Position numbers and translations under genes: made by a program
Shown here: positions 26,469 to 35,323 of the stretch, in pieces
How the letters are laid out: each line of letters opens with the position of its first letter
Position numbering within the stretch: the first letter of the stretch is position 1
Notes under the pieces: model-generated
Told to the model about the DNA's origin: nothing
The model's input: the letters and a program-made list of their open reading frames with translations, nothing else
Databases searched by the model: none
Assembly (NCBI RefSeq): GCF_900156405.1
Contig: NZ_FTNN01000007.1
Coordinates: 124,001 to 188,000, forward strand
Reading direction: 5' to 3'
Length of the DNA stretch: 64,000 bases
DNA from: Shewanella morhuae
GTDB taxonomy: Bacteria; Pseudomonadota; Gammaproteobacteria; Enterobacterales; Shewanellaceae

Positions 26469-27191
26469 ATGAGTCATCGCGATTATGCCAATAGAAGGCC
26501 GCAATCGGGCGCTAAACCGCGCCCAGTGCGCGCAACACGCCCATCGAGAGCCAAGCCTTCACAATCTAAATCAGCGCAGCGTAATAAGCTGCCGCTAACG
26601 CTGATAGCTGTTGCCATACTCGCTGTAGGTGGTTTCATCTATTTTCTCTGGAGTATTAAAAATACTGCTCCGCAAGAGGAGAAGCCACAACCCGCTGTGG
26701 TCAAGAAAGCTCAAATCAAGGTTAAGCCGCAAGAAACCACCTTACTTACGCCTAAAGTGAAGGAAGCCGCGCGCCAAGCAGTTGCGATCCCAGTGAAAAC
26801 CGCTGAGCCTGTAGTTGAGCCCGTAGTAGTCCCATTGAAGAAAGATCCTCATGCCTTACCACCACAACCCAAGGAAGAATGGACTTATCTCAAGGAACTC
26901 GAAAACAAACATGTTGAAGTAGATATTCCTGATGTTGTGGCAAGCCGTACACCCGTGCTATATCAGTTGCAGTGTGCGTCTTTCCGCCAAGAGTCACAGG
27001 CGAACGAGATGAAGGCCGTGATCGCGTTTCAAGGTTTAGAAGCACAGGTGAGGCAAATCGAAGGCACGACTGGTATTTGGTACAAAGTCGCTTTAGGCCC
27101 CTACGAGCGCAAACGTGATGCCGAGCGTAAACGTCATACGCTACAAAAAGCGGGAATCAATGGTTGTCAGATTTTGGCCGTTCCCAAATAA
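26469..27191 (+). CDS. ftsN: FtsN-like SPOR-domain cell-division protein
   Basis: A 240-residue bitopic protein with a basic cytoplasmic tail (residues 1-40, rich in Arg/Lys/Pro), one membrane helix (about 43-62), a Pro/Lys/Glu-rich periplasmic linker and a C-terminal SPOR domain (about 165-240, LYQLQCASFRQESQANEM...). SPOR domains bind denuded glycan strands at the septum. The order argS-ftsN fits Shewanella. The essential FtsN helical segment is not clearly recognisable, so it could be another SPOR protein. Confidence 0.8.
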   Translation: MSHRDYANRRPQSGAKPRPVRATRPSRAKPSQSKSAQRNKLPLTLIAVAILAVGGFIYFLWSIKNTAPQEEKPQPAVVKKAQIKVKPQETTLLTPKVKEAARQAVAIPVKTAEPVVEPVVVPLKKDPHALPPQPKEEWTYLKELENKHVEVDIPDVVASRTPVLYQLQCASFRQESQANEMKAVIAFQGLEAQVRQIEGTTGIWYKVALGPYERKRDAERKRHTLQKAGINGCQILAVPK

Positions 27192-27233
27192 TATTTACAT
27201 GCCATATTGGCTTACTGTCATAGGCTAATGACT

Positions 27234-27278
27234 CAAAAAAATAGCGGCCAGCAATTTATCGCTTGCCGCTATTTTTTA
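27234..27278 (+). terminator. Terminator after the argS-ftsN pair
   Basis: A long stem (AAAAATAGCGGC...GCCGCTATTTTTT, one mismatch, 8-nt loop) lies about 40 bp after the stop and ends in a T-run. The rest of 27279-27463 is AT-rich without a recognisable gene. Confidence 0.85.
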
Positions 27279-27463
27279 TCCGAAAAATAATAATGTGATC
27301 TCACTTCAATTGCCGCCTACATCACTCACCATTCATTCAATCACTTCTTAACAACCTTTGTTTTAAACATTTTCTATTTTTAATAGTCTCGGCATCAAAA
27401 AATATAAATAGCTGTTAATAAACAATAAAAATATTTATTAATAAAGATTAACATACAGTTTAA

Positions 27464-27477
27464 TTGACCTAGATCAA
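27464..27477 (+). promoter_or_regulatory. FNR/EtrA-type binding site
   Basis: The sequence TTGACCTAGATCAA differs at one base from the FNR consensus TTGAT-N4-ATCAA. It is centred 79 bp before the ATG at 27550, which fits a class II site at about -41 if transcription starts near 27512. It suggests oxygen-dependent control of the small gene downstream. Confidence 0.65.
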
Positions 27478-27549
27478 ACTAAGGCGTATTTCTTAATCGA
27501 CAGCAAAACAGCTGTATCGATAACAAATCCAACCTCAGGGTGACGTATT

Positions 27550-27774
27550 ATGAATGCATTAATCGAGATAGAAGCCACCGAATTTAGCCAACTTTTTAAG
27601 AATGGCGACATGCTAGGTATTAGGATGTTTATGGAGCATGTCCGCATGCCACTGGATGTTCAAGATAAGATTTATGACGAAATATCTGCACTGAAGCAAT
27701 TAGAACAAAACCAAATAGCAGATCTGATAGAAACCCACACGCATTCTCAAATTCATGAACGCTTAGCTTATTGA
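27550..27774 (+). CDS. Small acidic protein, probably anaerobically expressed, unknown function
   Basis: A 74-residue soluble, mostly helical and acidic protein with no cysteines, no signal peptide and no motif I recognise. Support for its being real comes from a ribosome-binding site (AGGGTGACG, about 7 nt before the ATG), an FNR-type box upstream and a strong terminator downstream. It is a single-gene unit. It may be a small regulator or stress protein; I cannot name a family. Confidence 0.7.
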   Translation: MNALIEIEATEFSQLFKNGDMLGIRMFMEHVRMPLDVQDKIYDEISALKQLEQNQIADLIETHTHSQIHERLAY

Positions 27775-27883
27775 CATCATTTTTAATGAATCATCTAACC
27801 CTGACAGCAGCTTCTACTTATTCACTCAACAGAAGCTGCATCATCAATTCTAGTCCTCAACTAAATCATCAAATTACTACCAA

Positions 27884-27920
27884 AAAATAAGGTCAAACAC
27901 AGAATGTTTGACCTTATTTT
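27884..27920. terminator. Bidirectional terminator between the small FNR-box gene and the SPFH operon
   Basis: A perfect 16-bp stem (AAAATAAGGTCAAACA with its complement, loop CAGAA) with A/T tracts at both ends lies between two genes facing each other. Confidence 0.92.
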
Positions 27921-27960
27921 ACACCAGACTAAAACCTACATTACCGGTTAGACAACAATC

Positions 27961-28899
27961 TTAAGTGGGTTTTTCTTCGGTTAAGCTGATGCTATTCATC
28001 CAATAATCGAAATCCACCATATTACCCGGTAATACAATACGGCTACTCTTCTGACTTAAGCCATCGAGTTGCTTAAAGTACTGCTGGCCGAGCTGCAGCC
28101 GCAAAGCATTGTGACCACCAGGCGCGGCAATCACAGAGGCGAGGCGTTCAATCGATTCTGCCGTTGCACGAGAAATCGTTAAAATCTCCTCAGCCTTACC
28201 CTCAGCCTCGTTAATTCGGCGTTGCATCTCACCTTCAGAACGGTTTACCGTTTCAGCTTTAACACCTTCAGAACGGTTAATTTTGCTCTGTTTGTCGCCT
28301 TCACTCTTAGCTAATAATGCACGACGTTCACGCTCAGCATTCACTTGCATTTCCATGGCATTTTTAACGGTTTCAGGTGGGGTAATATTTTTAATTTCAT
28401 AACGGTGTACGCGTATTCCCCACGTAGCGCCCGCTTGATCTAAAACTTCTACAACTTTGGCAGAAATCACATCACGCTCTTCGAATGTACGGTCAAGATC
28501 GAGCGTCCCAATAACTGAACGCGTTGTCGTTTGTGCTAACTGGATTGCGGCATAGCGATAATCAGTAATGCCGTAACTGGCTTTGATAGGGTCGGTCACA
28601 GAGATATAAATAACGCCATCGACTTCAACATTCACTTCATCACTCGAAAAACATTCCTGCGGCGGTACATCAATAGTCTCTTCTTTCAAATCATGAATAA
28701 AAGCGACTTTATCCACAAAAGGAATCAGAGCATGGAAACCCGCATCTAAGGTACTGTGATACTTGCCTAATCGTTCCACAATATGAGCAGACTTCGTCGG
28801 TACTAGGCGAATAGATTGAAATAACTTAATCACGAAAATGGCAAAGATAAGTCCCCAAATTGCCATAACAATTAAATCAGTATCTAAGGGAATATTCAT
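27961..28899 (-). CDS. SPFH/band-7 membrane protein, second paralogue (QmcA-like)
   Basis: A 312-residue stomatin/prohibitin-type protein with one N-terminal membrane helix (about residues 9-27), an SPFH domain (HIVERLGKYHSTLDAGFHALIPFVDKV from about residue 40) and a helical C-terminal stretch with repeated SEG motifs that forms coiled-coil oligomers. Such proteins build ring or cage assemblies that organise membrane microdomains and FtsH. It overlaps its paralogue by one base and is third in an nfeD-SPFH-SPFH operon. The specific partner is unknown. Confidence 0.88.
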   Translation of the reverse strand: MNIPLDTDLIVMAIWGLIFAIFVIKLFQSIRLVPTKSAHIVERLGKYHSTLDAGFHALIPFVDKVAFIHDLKEETIDVPPQECFSSDEVNVEVDGVIYISVTDPIKASYGITDYRYAAIQLAQTTTRSVIGTLDLDRTFEERDVISAKVVEVLDQAGATWGIRVHRYEIKNITPPETVKNAMEMQVNAERERRALLAKSEGDKQSKINRSEGVKAETVNRSEGEMQRRINEAEGKAEEILTISRATAESIERLASVIAAPGGHNALRLQLGQQYFKQLDGLSQKSSRIVLPGNMVDFDYWMNSISLTEEKPT

Positions 28900-29843
28900 T
28901 ATCGCGCTCCTTTGCCAAGATTATTATGGCCGCTCATTGTTTGAGTGACTTGATCCATACCCTCAAAGAAACCTTCGAGTTTTGCCATTTCCGCAGGAAC
29001 CACTGAAACTTGTGCATCATTAAGAATTTTACCGACTTGAGCAATAAACTGCTCTTTTAGCAGCATATTCATTGCATCAGTACCGCCATTAACGGCTAGA
29101 GCCTGTGAGATCATCGCCATGCCTTCGGATTTCGCTTTGGCAATAATCGCTATCTCTTGCCCGGTACCTTTAGCTTCGTTTATACGTTTTTGTTTTTGAC
29201 CTTCTGAAAGATTAATAGCCTCTTGGCGTTCGCCTTCTGACATATTGATCATCGCCGCTTTCTCAGCATTGGCCAAGGTGATCTCTGCTCGCTTGCGGCG
29301 CTCAGCTTCCATTTGCTTTTCAAGGGTGTGGATAACATGACGTGAAGGCGTGATATTTCGGATCTCATAACGCAGCACCTTAATACCCCAAGGCTCAGAT
29401 GCTTTATCTATTTCACGTACTATGGATTCATTTAGGCTATCACGCTCAGAAAAAGTCTCACTCAAACTCAGCTTACCAATTTCAGAACGCATGGTAGTTT
29501 GGGCTAAGTTCACCGCCGCTTTACGATAGTTCTCAATGCCATAACTTGCCAATTTACCATCCATCACTTTCAGATAGACAAGGCCATCTACCTCTAGTTG
29601 AGTGTTATCTTTAGAAATGCAGCTCTGTGGCGGCACATCTAATACTTGTTCACGGGTATCATGACGGTAGGAGACGCGATCGAAGAAGGGAATAAGAAAG
29701 TGAAATCCGGGTTGTAATACTGTACGAAATTTACCAAGACGCTCAATAACATGCACTTCTCGCATCGGTACAATGAGCATTAATTTATAGAGAATAAAAA
29801 AGATAAATAAAATAACTAAAGTAAATACAAACATAGCTCCCAT
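28899..29843 (-). CDS. SPFH/band-7 membrane protein, first paralogue (QmcA-like)
   Basis: A 314-residue protein with the same plan as the downstream gene: N-terminal membrane helix, SPFH domain (HVIERLGKFRTVLQPGFHFLIPFFDRV) and a C-terminal coiled coil with SEG repeats (NMSEGERQEAINLSEGQKQ). It starts 3 nt after nfeD. An ATG at 29834 with AGGA 8 nt upstream may be the true start. The two SPFH proteins are clearly related yet diverged along their whole length, so they may form a hetero-oligomer like FtsH-associated HflK/HflC; that is inference. Confidence 0.88.
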   Translation of the reverse strand: MGAMFVFTLVILFIFFILYKLMLIVPMREVHVIERLGKFRTVLQPGFHFLIPFFDRVSYRHDTREQVLDVPPQSCISKDNTQLEVDGLVYLKVMDGKLASYGIENYRKAAVNLAQTTMRSEIGKLSLSETFSERDSLNESIVREIDKASEPWGIKVLRYEIRNITPSRHVIHTLEKQMEAERRKRAEITLANAEKAAMINMSEGERQEAINLSEGQKQKRINEAKGTGQEIAIIAKAKSEGMAMISQALAVNGGTDAMNMLLKEQFIAQVGKILNDAQVSVVPAEMAKLEGFFEGMDQVTQTMSGHNNLGKGAR

Positions 29844-29846
29844 CCT

Positions 29847-30317
29847 TTAATTTTTGGCAGTTTCTACAGCAACAGGCTCAACAACTAGAGCAATATTTTC
29901 ACGGCAAATAATTCTGACATCAGTTCCTGCAACTATGATACTGCCATCGCCAAGCGCTGGCCATTCAATACCTTGGAACTCAACCCGCCCAGTAGTTTGC
30001 CCCGGACCAATGGTTTGTTTTACATGTGCAATTTGATTATATAAGTCGATTGCCTCATCCGTGTTATCCACATGGGAATCCCCGCCAACAAGCCTTTGTG
30101 TCACTTGCCTAAAAGCCAATAACAATACAATTGCAGCAATAAACCACAAAGTCAGGCTCTGCACTACGCCTTCGACCAGCCCTATGCTTAACGCGCCAGC
30201 CACAACTAAACACGCCGCTCCCAACAAGACAATCACGCCACCAGGAACCACCAGTTCAGCCAGCATTAATACTAAACCTACCACTGCCCACACTAAAATC
30301 GGATTTGAAAACGCCAT
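29847..30317 (-). CDS. NfeD-family membrane protein
   Basis: A 156-residue protein with three or four membrane helices in the first 85 residues and a C-terminal OB-fold-like domain (QTIGPGQTTGRVEFQGIEWPA..., about residues 95-145). This is the short NfeD form (E. coli YbbJ type) without the N-terminal protease domain. NfeD genes accompany SPFH genes in most bacteria and their products are thought to work together at the membrane. It is the first gene of the three-gene minus-strand operon. Confidence 0.9.
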   Translation of the reverse strand: MAFSNPILVWAVVGLVLMLAELVVPGGVIVLLGAACLVVAGALSIGLVEGVVQSLTLWFIAAIVLLLAFRQVTQRLVGGDSHVDNTDEAIDLYNQIAHVKQTIGPGQTTGRVEFQGIEWPALGDGSIIVAGTDVRIICRENIALVVEPVAVETAKN

Positions 30318-30780
30318 ATTTCCCCCTGAAATGAAAGCGCACTATGTAGCAACTATAGCAGCAGCGTTATAGGTAATCGACATAATATGTCGATATTTAC
30401 AATCCACAATCTACTATCAGCTAAACACTGTTCTTACGCGCGCGCGCATCTAAGTCATTATTTTGTTTTAATATTCAGCACAATCAATTTTTAAAATGAA
30501 AATAATTTAGACTTGCTATAAAAGTAAAAAACAATAAAAACCTTTAAATCAATAATATAACTATAAAAAACTCATGCGCCTATTATGTGATTTTGACAAC
30601 AACACTCAATAAAAACTTTGAATAACGCTACGATTTTGCATATATTGCCCTCAATTTTTAGCCATACTTTGCCGTACTATCGCGCTAGGTTTGAACTTAC
30701 CCATCAAGCCATGCCATTAGAGCAAAGAATAGATTGAATAAGACACGAATTGACGTCGACCTCTACAACAGGAAATAACA
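30318..30780. other. AT-rich intergenic region upstream of nfeD and tsx
   Basis: A 463-bp divergent spacer with no gene I can support. It contains a short alternating GC tract (30438-30447) and, near 30581, a TGTGA half-site in ATTATGTGATTTTGACA that could belong to a CRP site for the tsx-like gene. Promoters for both flanking units must lie here. Confidence 0.5.
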
Positions 30781-31533
30781 ATGAAAAAAACATGTCTATG
30801 CCTAGCATTAATGCTTTCGCCTCAAGTATTTGCCGATGATTTAGTACAGTGGTGGGATTTCAGTGCCACCGCGTTATATGGTGAAGACTACGATTTAGCA
30901 CCATCAGATAAACAAGCGACTATTACTCTAGAAACGGCTGGAGCATGGAAATACGGTGATTGGTTTGCCTTCCAAGATTTTATCTATTTCAAAGGTAACA
31001 ACGCTTCTATGGACAGTACAACCTATGGTGAAATTTCGCCACGCTTCAGTGCCAGTAAAATTCTTGGTGAAAAAATAGCCTTTGGCCCGGTGACCGATCT
31101 ATCTCTGGCATTAACCTATGAAGAAGGCGAAGGTCCTGTCCACAGTTTACTTTACGGCCTAGGTATTGATGTTGCCGTGCCTTATTTCACCTACCTAAAC
31201 TTGAATACTTACCGTCGTGAGGGTATGAGCACAGGCAATAATAGCGATGGCTGGCAGTTTAGCCCGGCTTTCCGTATCGATATTCCTATTGGTTCAGCCA
31301 ACATAGTACTCGATGGCTTTATCGACTGGGTATTTGCCAGCGATGATAACGGCTACGAAGAGAACTTCCACTTTAATCCACAGCTAAAATACGACCTTGG
31401 TAAGAGTCTATTCGGCGATCATCAGGCCAATAAGTTATTGGTGGGTATTGAGTACGATCTGTGGACAAATAAATACGGCGTGAAAGGCGTAGATCAAGAC
31501 ACTTACTCTGTGATTGCCAAGTATCACTTTTAA
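30781..31533 (+). CDS. tsx: Tsx/OmpK-family nucleoside-specific outer-membrane channel
   Basis: A 250-residue beta-barrel protein with a signal peptide cut near VFA/DD, many alternating aromatic strands (WWDFSATALYGEDYD; FNPQLKYDL) and a C-terminal aromatic residue (YHF) typical of outer-membrane barrels. The family imports nucleosides. That fits the convergent neighbour udp (uridine phosphorylase), which shares the terminator between them. A good ribosome-binding site (AGGAAATAACA) precedes the ATG. Confidence 0.88.
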   Translation: MKKTCLCLALMLSPQVFADDLVQWWDFSATALYGEDYDLAPSDKQATITLETAGAWKYGDWFAFQDFIYFKGNNASMDSTTYGEISPRFSASKILGEKIAFGPVTDLSLALTYEEGEGPVHSLLYGLGIDVAVPYFTYLNLNTYRREGMSTGNNSDGWQFSPAFRIDIPIGSANIVLDGFIDWVFASDDNGYEENFHFNPQLKYDLGKSLFGDHQANKLLVGIEYDLWTNKYGVKGVDQDTYSVIAKYHF

Positions 31534-31560
31534 TCGATATCAATACGGTTTTAAAGTAAT

Positions 31561-31587
31561 AAAAAAGGTGCCTGAGGCACCTTTTTT
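31561..31587. terminator. Bidirectional terminator shared by tsx and udp
   Basis: The stem AAAAAAGGTGCC with its complement GGCACCTTTTTT around a TGA loop lies between convergent genes. Confidence 0.93.
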
Positions 31588-31633
31588 ATTGAGCTGTCCC
31601 TATACAGAGAAGCACCGCTTGGCCTAATTAACC

Positions 31634-32392
31634 TTAAGCAAGCAGTTTTTTTGCCGCAGCAATCACGATAGCAATCGCGTTCACTTCAGTTTTCTTCATT
31701 GTGGTTTCATTAGGAATTTCTTGCTGAGTGCGGTTAACAATCACACCCGCAACACAGGCTGCACGCCAACCTTGAGTCGCACACATAGTGAATAAAGTAG
31801 AAGACTCCATCTCATAGTTCAACACGCCCATGTCTTGCCACTCTTTCATCGACCCAGCAAAGCGACGTGTTATACGGCCACTGACAGTATCGTAACGCTC
31901 TTGACCTGGGTAGAAAGTATCAGAAGATGCTGTAATACCAATGTGTGGTTCTACGCCAGCATCACGACACGCTGCAACCATAGCGGTAGTACATTCAAAG
32001 TTGGCAACCGCAGGAAACTCCATAGGTGCAAAATGCAAACTTGCGCCATCTAAACGCACTGAAGCTTGAGTCACAATCACATCACCTACATTCACATGAG
32101 GTTGGATAGCGCCTGTGGTACCAATACGCAAAAAGGTATTCACACCCAATTGTGCCAATTCTTCTACCGCAATAGACGTCGATGGACCACCGATACCGGT
32201 TGAACACACGACAACCGGCTTGCCATCGGCATACGCTAAATAGCTGGTATATTCGCGGTGGCTAGCAAGAAACGTCGCATTGTCCATTAATTCAGCAATA
32301 CGCTTTACACGCTCTGGATCACCAGGCACGATTGCCAAGGTAGCACCATCGAGCATTGCTTTGGTCAAACCTAAATGAAATACATCAGCCAT
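31634..32392 (-). CDS. udp: Uridine phosphorylase
   Basis: A 252-residue enzyme of the hexameric nucleoside phosphorylase family, splitting uridine with phosphate into uracil and ribose-1-phosphate. It is very similar to E. coli Udp along its whole length: HLGLTK start, phosphate site [39 protein letters not shown] and the substrate-binding QERYDT and NYEMES segments. I chose the ATG at 32392 (AAAGGGG upstream) over the frame start at 32410. It faces the tsx nucleoside channel. Confidence 0.97.
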   Translation of the reverse strand: MADVFHLGLTKAMLDGATLAIVPGDPERVKRIAELMDNATFLASHREYTSYLAYADGKPVVVCSTGIGGPSTSIAVEELAQLGVNTFLRIGTTGAIQPHVNVGDVIVTQASVRLDGASLHFAPMEFPAVANFECTTAMVAACRDAGVEPHIGITASSDTFYPGQERYDTVSGRITRRFAGSMKEWQDMGVLNYEMESSTLFTMCATQGWRAACVAGVIVNRTQQEIPNETTMKKTEVNAIAIVIAAAKKLLA

Positions 32393-32599
32393 TGTGAAAA
32401 CCCCTTTCATTTTTGATAATTAAATTCTTATTAAATCGACTTTAACCTAGTATCGAAGCGGTGAAGGTTAACTTGATCACAGAATTATCGGCAAGAAGTA
32501 ATTGTCTAATCGTAATGAAATTACTAATTACACATAAATCTGATCATAAGATAGCAAATTTACTCGTGTTGCGGATATCAGTTTAATGTATGCCAGATA

Positions 32600-32621
32600 A
32601 AGTGTGAGCTAGATCAGGCTC
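32600..32621 (-). promoter_or_regulatory. Candidate CRP binding site upstream of udp
   Basis: AAGTGTGAGCTAGATCAGGCTC matches 16 of 22 positions of the CRP consensus, with a perfect TGTGA half. It lies about 210 bp before udp and 184 bp before the ydcH ATG. E. coli udp is controlled by CRP and CytR, so control of udp is the likelier role. The spacer 32411-32783 holds no gene that I can see. Confidence 0.5.
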
Positions 32622-32804
32622 AACTGCCATCCCCTATGATAAATAATATCTAATCCATTGATTTATAGTTACTTTAAATAATTCAGCCTTTAGTATTAAT
32701 CTAATGCCGAGCAGAATTCGAGCAAAATAACTTCTTATCAGCCAGTATAAAGGCTAGGGTTAAAATTCAACTAACGTGGAATAGTGACGACAAGGAGAAT
32801 ACCG

Positions 32805-33017
32805 ATGTTTGCAGAATACAGAGAATTAATTTCTACCCTGAAGACCAAGGATGCTCATTTTCAACGTAAATTCGATGAACATAATCATTTAGATGAAGAA
32901 ATTAAACAGCTAGAAAAACGGGTTGCTAGTGATTTTAATCCCGCGGTGAAAGAGCTTAAAAGCAAGAAGTTACGCCTAAAAGAAGAAATTTATCAAATCC
33001 TTAAGTCCCACCAATAA
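32805..33017 (+). CDS. YdcH family (DUF465) small protein
   Basis: A 70-residue helical-hairpin protein starting MFAEYRELISTLKTKDAHF, nearly the same opening as E. coli YdcH (MFPEYRDLIS). It is rich in Lys and Glu with a coiled-coil middle (EEIKQLEKRVASDF). I chose the ATG at 32805, which has AAGGAG 7 nt upstream; the frame also opens at a GTG at 32784. The function is unknown in all species I know. Confidence 0.9.
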   Translation: MFAEYRELISTLKTKDAHFQRKFDEHNHLDEEIKQLEKRVASDFNPAVKELKSKKLRLKEEIYQILKSHQ

Positions 33018-33050
33018 TCCGCTATTGTCTAGACAACAATTCTAAATAGC

Positions 33051-33076
33051 AATAAGGGCGCCTAAGCGCCCTTATT
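33051..33076. terminator. Bidirectional terminator between ydcH-like gene and decarboxylase gene
   Basis: An 11-bp perfect stem (AATAAGGGCGC with its complement, loop CTAA) lies between two convergent genes. Confidence 0.9.
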
Positions 33077-33093
33077 ATCGTAATTTAAATCGC

Positions 33094-34269
33094 TTACAGG
33101 TAGTAATCTTTCAGCGGGGGAAAACCATTAAAACATACTGCCGAATAGGTCGTGGTGTAAGCGCCAGCAGTTAACCAGTACATACGGTCACCAATCGCTA
33201 GATCATTCGGTAAACCATAACTGTAGTGTTCATACATAATATCGGCACTATCACAGGTTGGGCCGGCAATGACGCACTTATCTAGCTCACCTTTACGGTC
33301 GGTATAAATTGGAAACTTAATCGCTTCGTCCATGGTTTCAATCAAACCAGAAAATTTACCCACATCAGTAAACACCCAACGCTCTAACGCTGTGTAGGAT
33401 TTTTTGCTGACCAGTACCACTTCAGAGACTAAAATTCCTGCGTTAGAAATCAATGAACGACCCGGCTCCAAAATAATTTGCGGTAAATCGTCACCAAAAT
33501 CTTCTTTTAGGAAATGAGTGATCTGCTCAGCATATACACCCAATTGGTTGGTTTTATCAATGTAGTTAGCAGGAAAACCGCCACCCATATTGATCATCTT
33601 CAAGGTAATATTGTGCTCATCACGCAGACGGTCGAAAATGCTTTTAACTTTACCAATCGCAGCATCCCAAGCACCGATATCACGCTGTTGAGAGCCTACA
33701 TGGAACGAAATCCCAAAGGGTTCTAAACCTAATTCTTGCGCCAACACTAATAGGTCATAAACCATTTCGTTTTGGCAACCAAATTTACGCGATAACGGCC
33801 AATCAGCAGTATCGGTGCCTTCGGTCAGAATACGCACATAAACACGCGATCCCGGTGCTTCTTCGGCGATCATACGCAGATCGGCTTCTGAGTCAGATGC
33901 ATACATACGCACACCGCGTTCATAAAATGCACGTACATCTTGACGTTTTTTGATGGTGTTGCCGTAGCTAACGCGATCGGCTGTTACACCTACATTCATC
34001 ACCATATCAAGCTCATAAATTGAGGCGATATCAAAATTTGATCCCTTATCTTTTAGTAAAGATAAAACCTCGGCCGCAGGATTTGCTTTAACTGCATAAT
34101 AAACGTTAGCGTAAGGAAAACTATTAACCATGTCATCGTATTGTTTCGCTATGATACTAGTATCGATCACAACGAATGGGGTTGCTTTATCTTTGGCAAA
34201 CGCTTCAATACGCTTGAAGGTATCCATATCATAATAGTCAGCAACATCAATAGATTGAAATTGGCTCAT
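33094..34269 (-). CDS. Fold-III PLP-dependent ornithine/lysine decarboxylase
   Basis: A 391-residue enzyme of the alanine-racemase-fold decarboxylase family (Orn/DAP/Arg type). The PLP lysine sits in VYYAVKANP near residue 62. A Gly-rich phosphate loop MINMGGGFPANY is near 228, ILEPGRSLI near 270, and the active-site Cys is in GPTCDSADIMYE near 338. It most resembles the eukaryote-like ornithine decarboxylases and the Vibrio lysine/ornithine enzyme, so the product is putrescine and/or cadaverine. The substrate cannot be settled from sequence. It is a single-gene unit. Confidence 0.85.
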   Translation of the reverse strand: MSQFQSIDVADYYDMDTFKRIEAFAKDKATPFVVIDTSIIAKQYDDMVNSFPYANVYYAVKANPAAEVLSLLKDKGSNFDIASIYELDMVMNVGVTADRVSYGNTIKKRQDVRAFYERGVRMYASDSEADLRMIAEEAPGSRVYVRILTEGTDTADWPLSRKFGCQNEMVYDLLVLAQELGLEPFGISFHVGSQQRDIGAWDAAIGKVKSIFDRLRDEHNITLKMINMGGGFPANYIDKTNQLGVYAEQITHFLKEDFGDDLPQIILEPGRSLISNAGILVSEVVLVSKKSYTALERWVFTDVGKFSGLIETMDEAIKFPIYTDRKGELDKCVIAGPTCDSADIMYEHYSYGLPNDLAIGDRMYWLTAGAYTTTYSAVCFNGFPPLKDYYL

Positions 34270-34673
34270 TGGGCCAGAGTCTCCTTGGGGTCAAATAAAT
34301 AAAAGTGAGTGTAATATCTTAAAAACGTGCGCAGTAAACGATATTTCCCTGCTTTACGCAATGAATTTTTATGCTGAATTAATAATTTTTTATTCCAACT
34401 CATACTGACGAACTTTGATTTTAAAAAAAGTTAAGATAAAACAAATAATTATCTACATAAACCCTTAGATAAATTTGTGTAGATTTACTGAATACGAAGT
34501 TAACTTTTATGACATTATCGAAAGAAAGGTAGGTAGACTGACGGGCCCAAATATTCACCATAAAGCCACTGATTTGAGATGGCATCACACTGCCCAATAA
34601 TGCCAATGTAATGCCTTATATCTGTAATATTTTACATATGATGATCTAACACTGCATCAATTTAACTGAGTTA
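34270..34673. other. Intergenic region without a supported gene
   Basis: A 404-bp AT-rich spacer upstream of the decarboxylase gene. A 61-codon frame (34421-34606, minus) has a short hydrophobic start but no ribosome-binding site and no recognisable family. It may be a remnant of a membrane-protein gene, but I cannot support that. Confidence 0.4.
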
Positions 34674-35159
34674 TTACTGCGATTGGTTAAGTTTGGCAAG
34701 CGCTTGGCTCAAGGCTTCACTAGAGTCAAAATAAGCAATGTCTACAATCTTACGCTGATTGAGCAATATCATAGTGGCCATATCTTTAGTGTCAGGTAAT
34801 AAACGGCTGATCTCACCCTCCCTATCTAAGCCAATCACAAAAGGTAAATCTTTCATTTGTGGTACAGCAACAAACTTAGCAATCAAAGAAGGCATGCCGC
34901 TAATATCTGCAACATAAACCAAGCCAGTAGGCATTTGAGTATCACTCAAAGGAGTGAGTGCTTCTTTAATAATATCGCCACCTTTCATGCTACGGCTAAA
35001 AAGTAACACTTGGGTTTCATCTGTCACTGTAACGGTTTTATCATGTTGATCGAGCAGTGTAATAGAATTAATCGCATCACCGGCAACATAACTTGCAGCA
35101 AACGCCCATATTGGGGTTAATAGACAAGATAGACATAACAACAGCGTTTTCATAAACAC
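34674..35159 (-). CDS. Exported thioredoxin-fold-like protein without catalytic cysteines
   Basis: A 161-residue protein with a signal peptide (cut near WAFA/AS). The mature part has the strand-helix order of a thioredoxin or peroxiredoxin fold (LLDQHDKTVTVTDETQVLLFSRSMKGG..., then DLPFVIGLDREGEI), but it has no CxxC and no cysteine in the mature part. It therefore cannot be a normal disulfide oxidoreductase. It is a single-gene unit, divergent from the MscS-like channel gene. The function is unknown; a binding or scaffold role in the periplasm is possible. Confidence 0.65.
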   Translation of the reverse strand: MFMKTLLLCLSCLLTPIWAFAASYVAGDAINSITLLDQHDKTVTVTDETQVLLFSRSMKGGDIIKEALTPLSDTQMPTGLVYVADISGMPSLIAKFVAVPQMKDLPFVIGLDREGEISRLLPDTKDMATMILLNQRKIVDIAYFDSSEALSQALAKLNQSQ

Positions 35160-35323
35160 TCAACTCCCTATATTGGATAAGCTGCCAGCATACCTGACTC
35201 ACCCTATTCGCTCATTAAACCAACCACGATTACATGATACGCTTCACAGATGAAGGCAAATAAGTATTTGTACTGGGTTGTACGCTATACTGGTACAGTT
35301 AAATTTATTACAGGGATATCATA

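Noticed and set aside
30437..30449. Alternating CG tract as a Z-DNA regulatory element
   Set aside because: Only about ten bases long; no support beyond composition.
34421..34606. 61-codon minus-strand frame with a hydrophobic start
   Set aside because: No ribosome-binding site, no recognisable family, in an AT-rich spacer; could be a remnant but not supportable.
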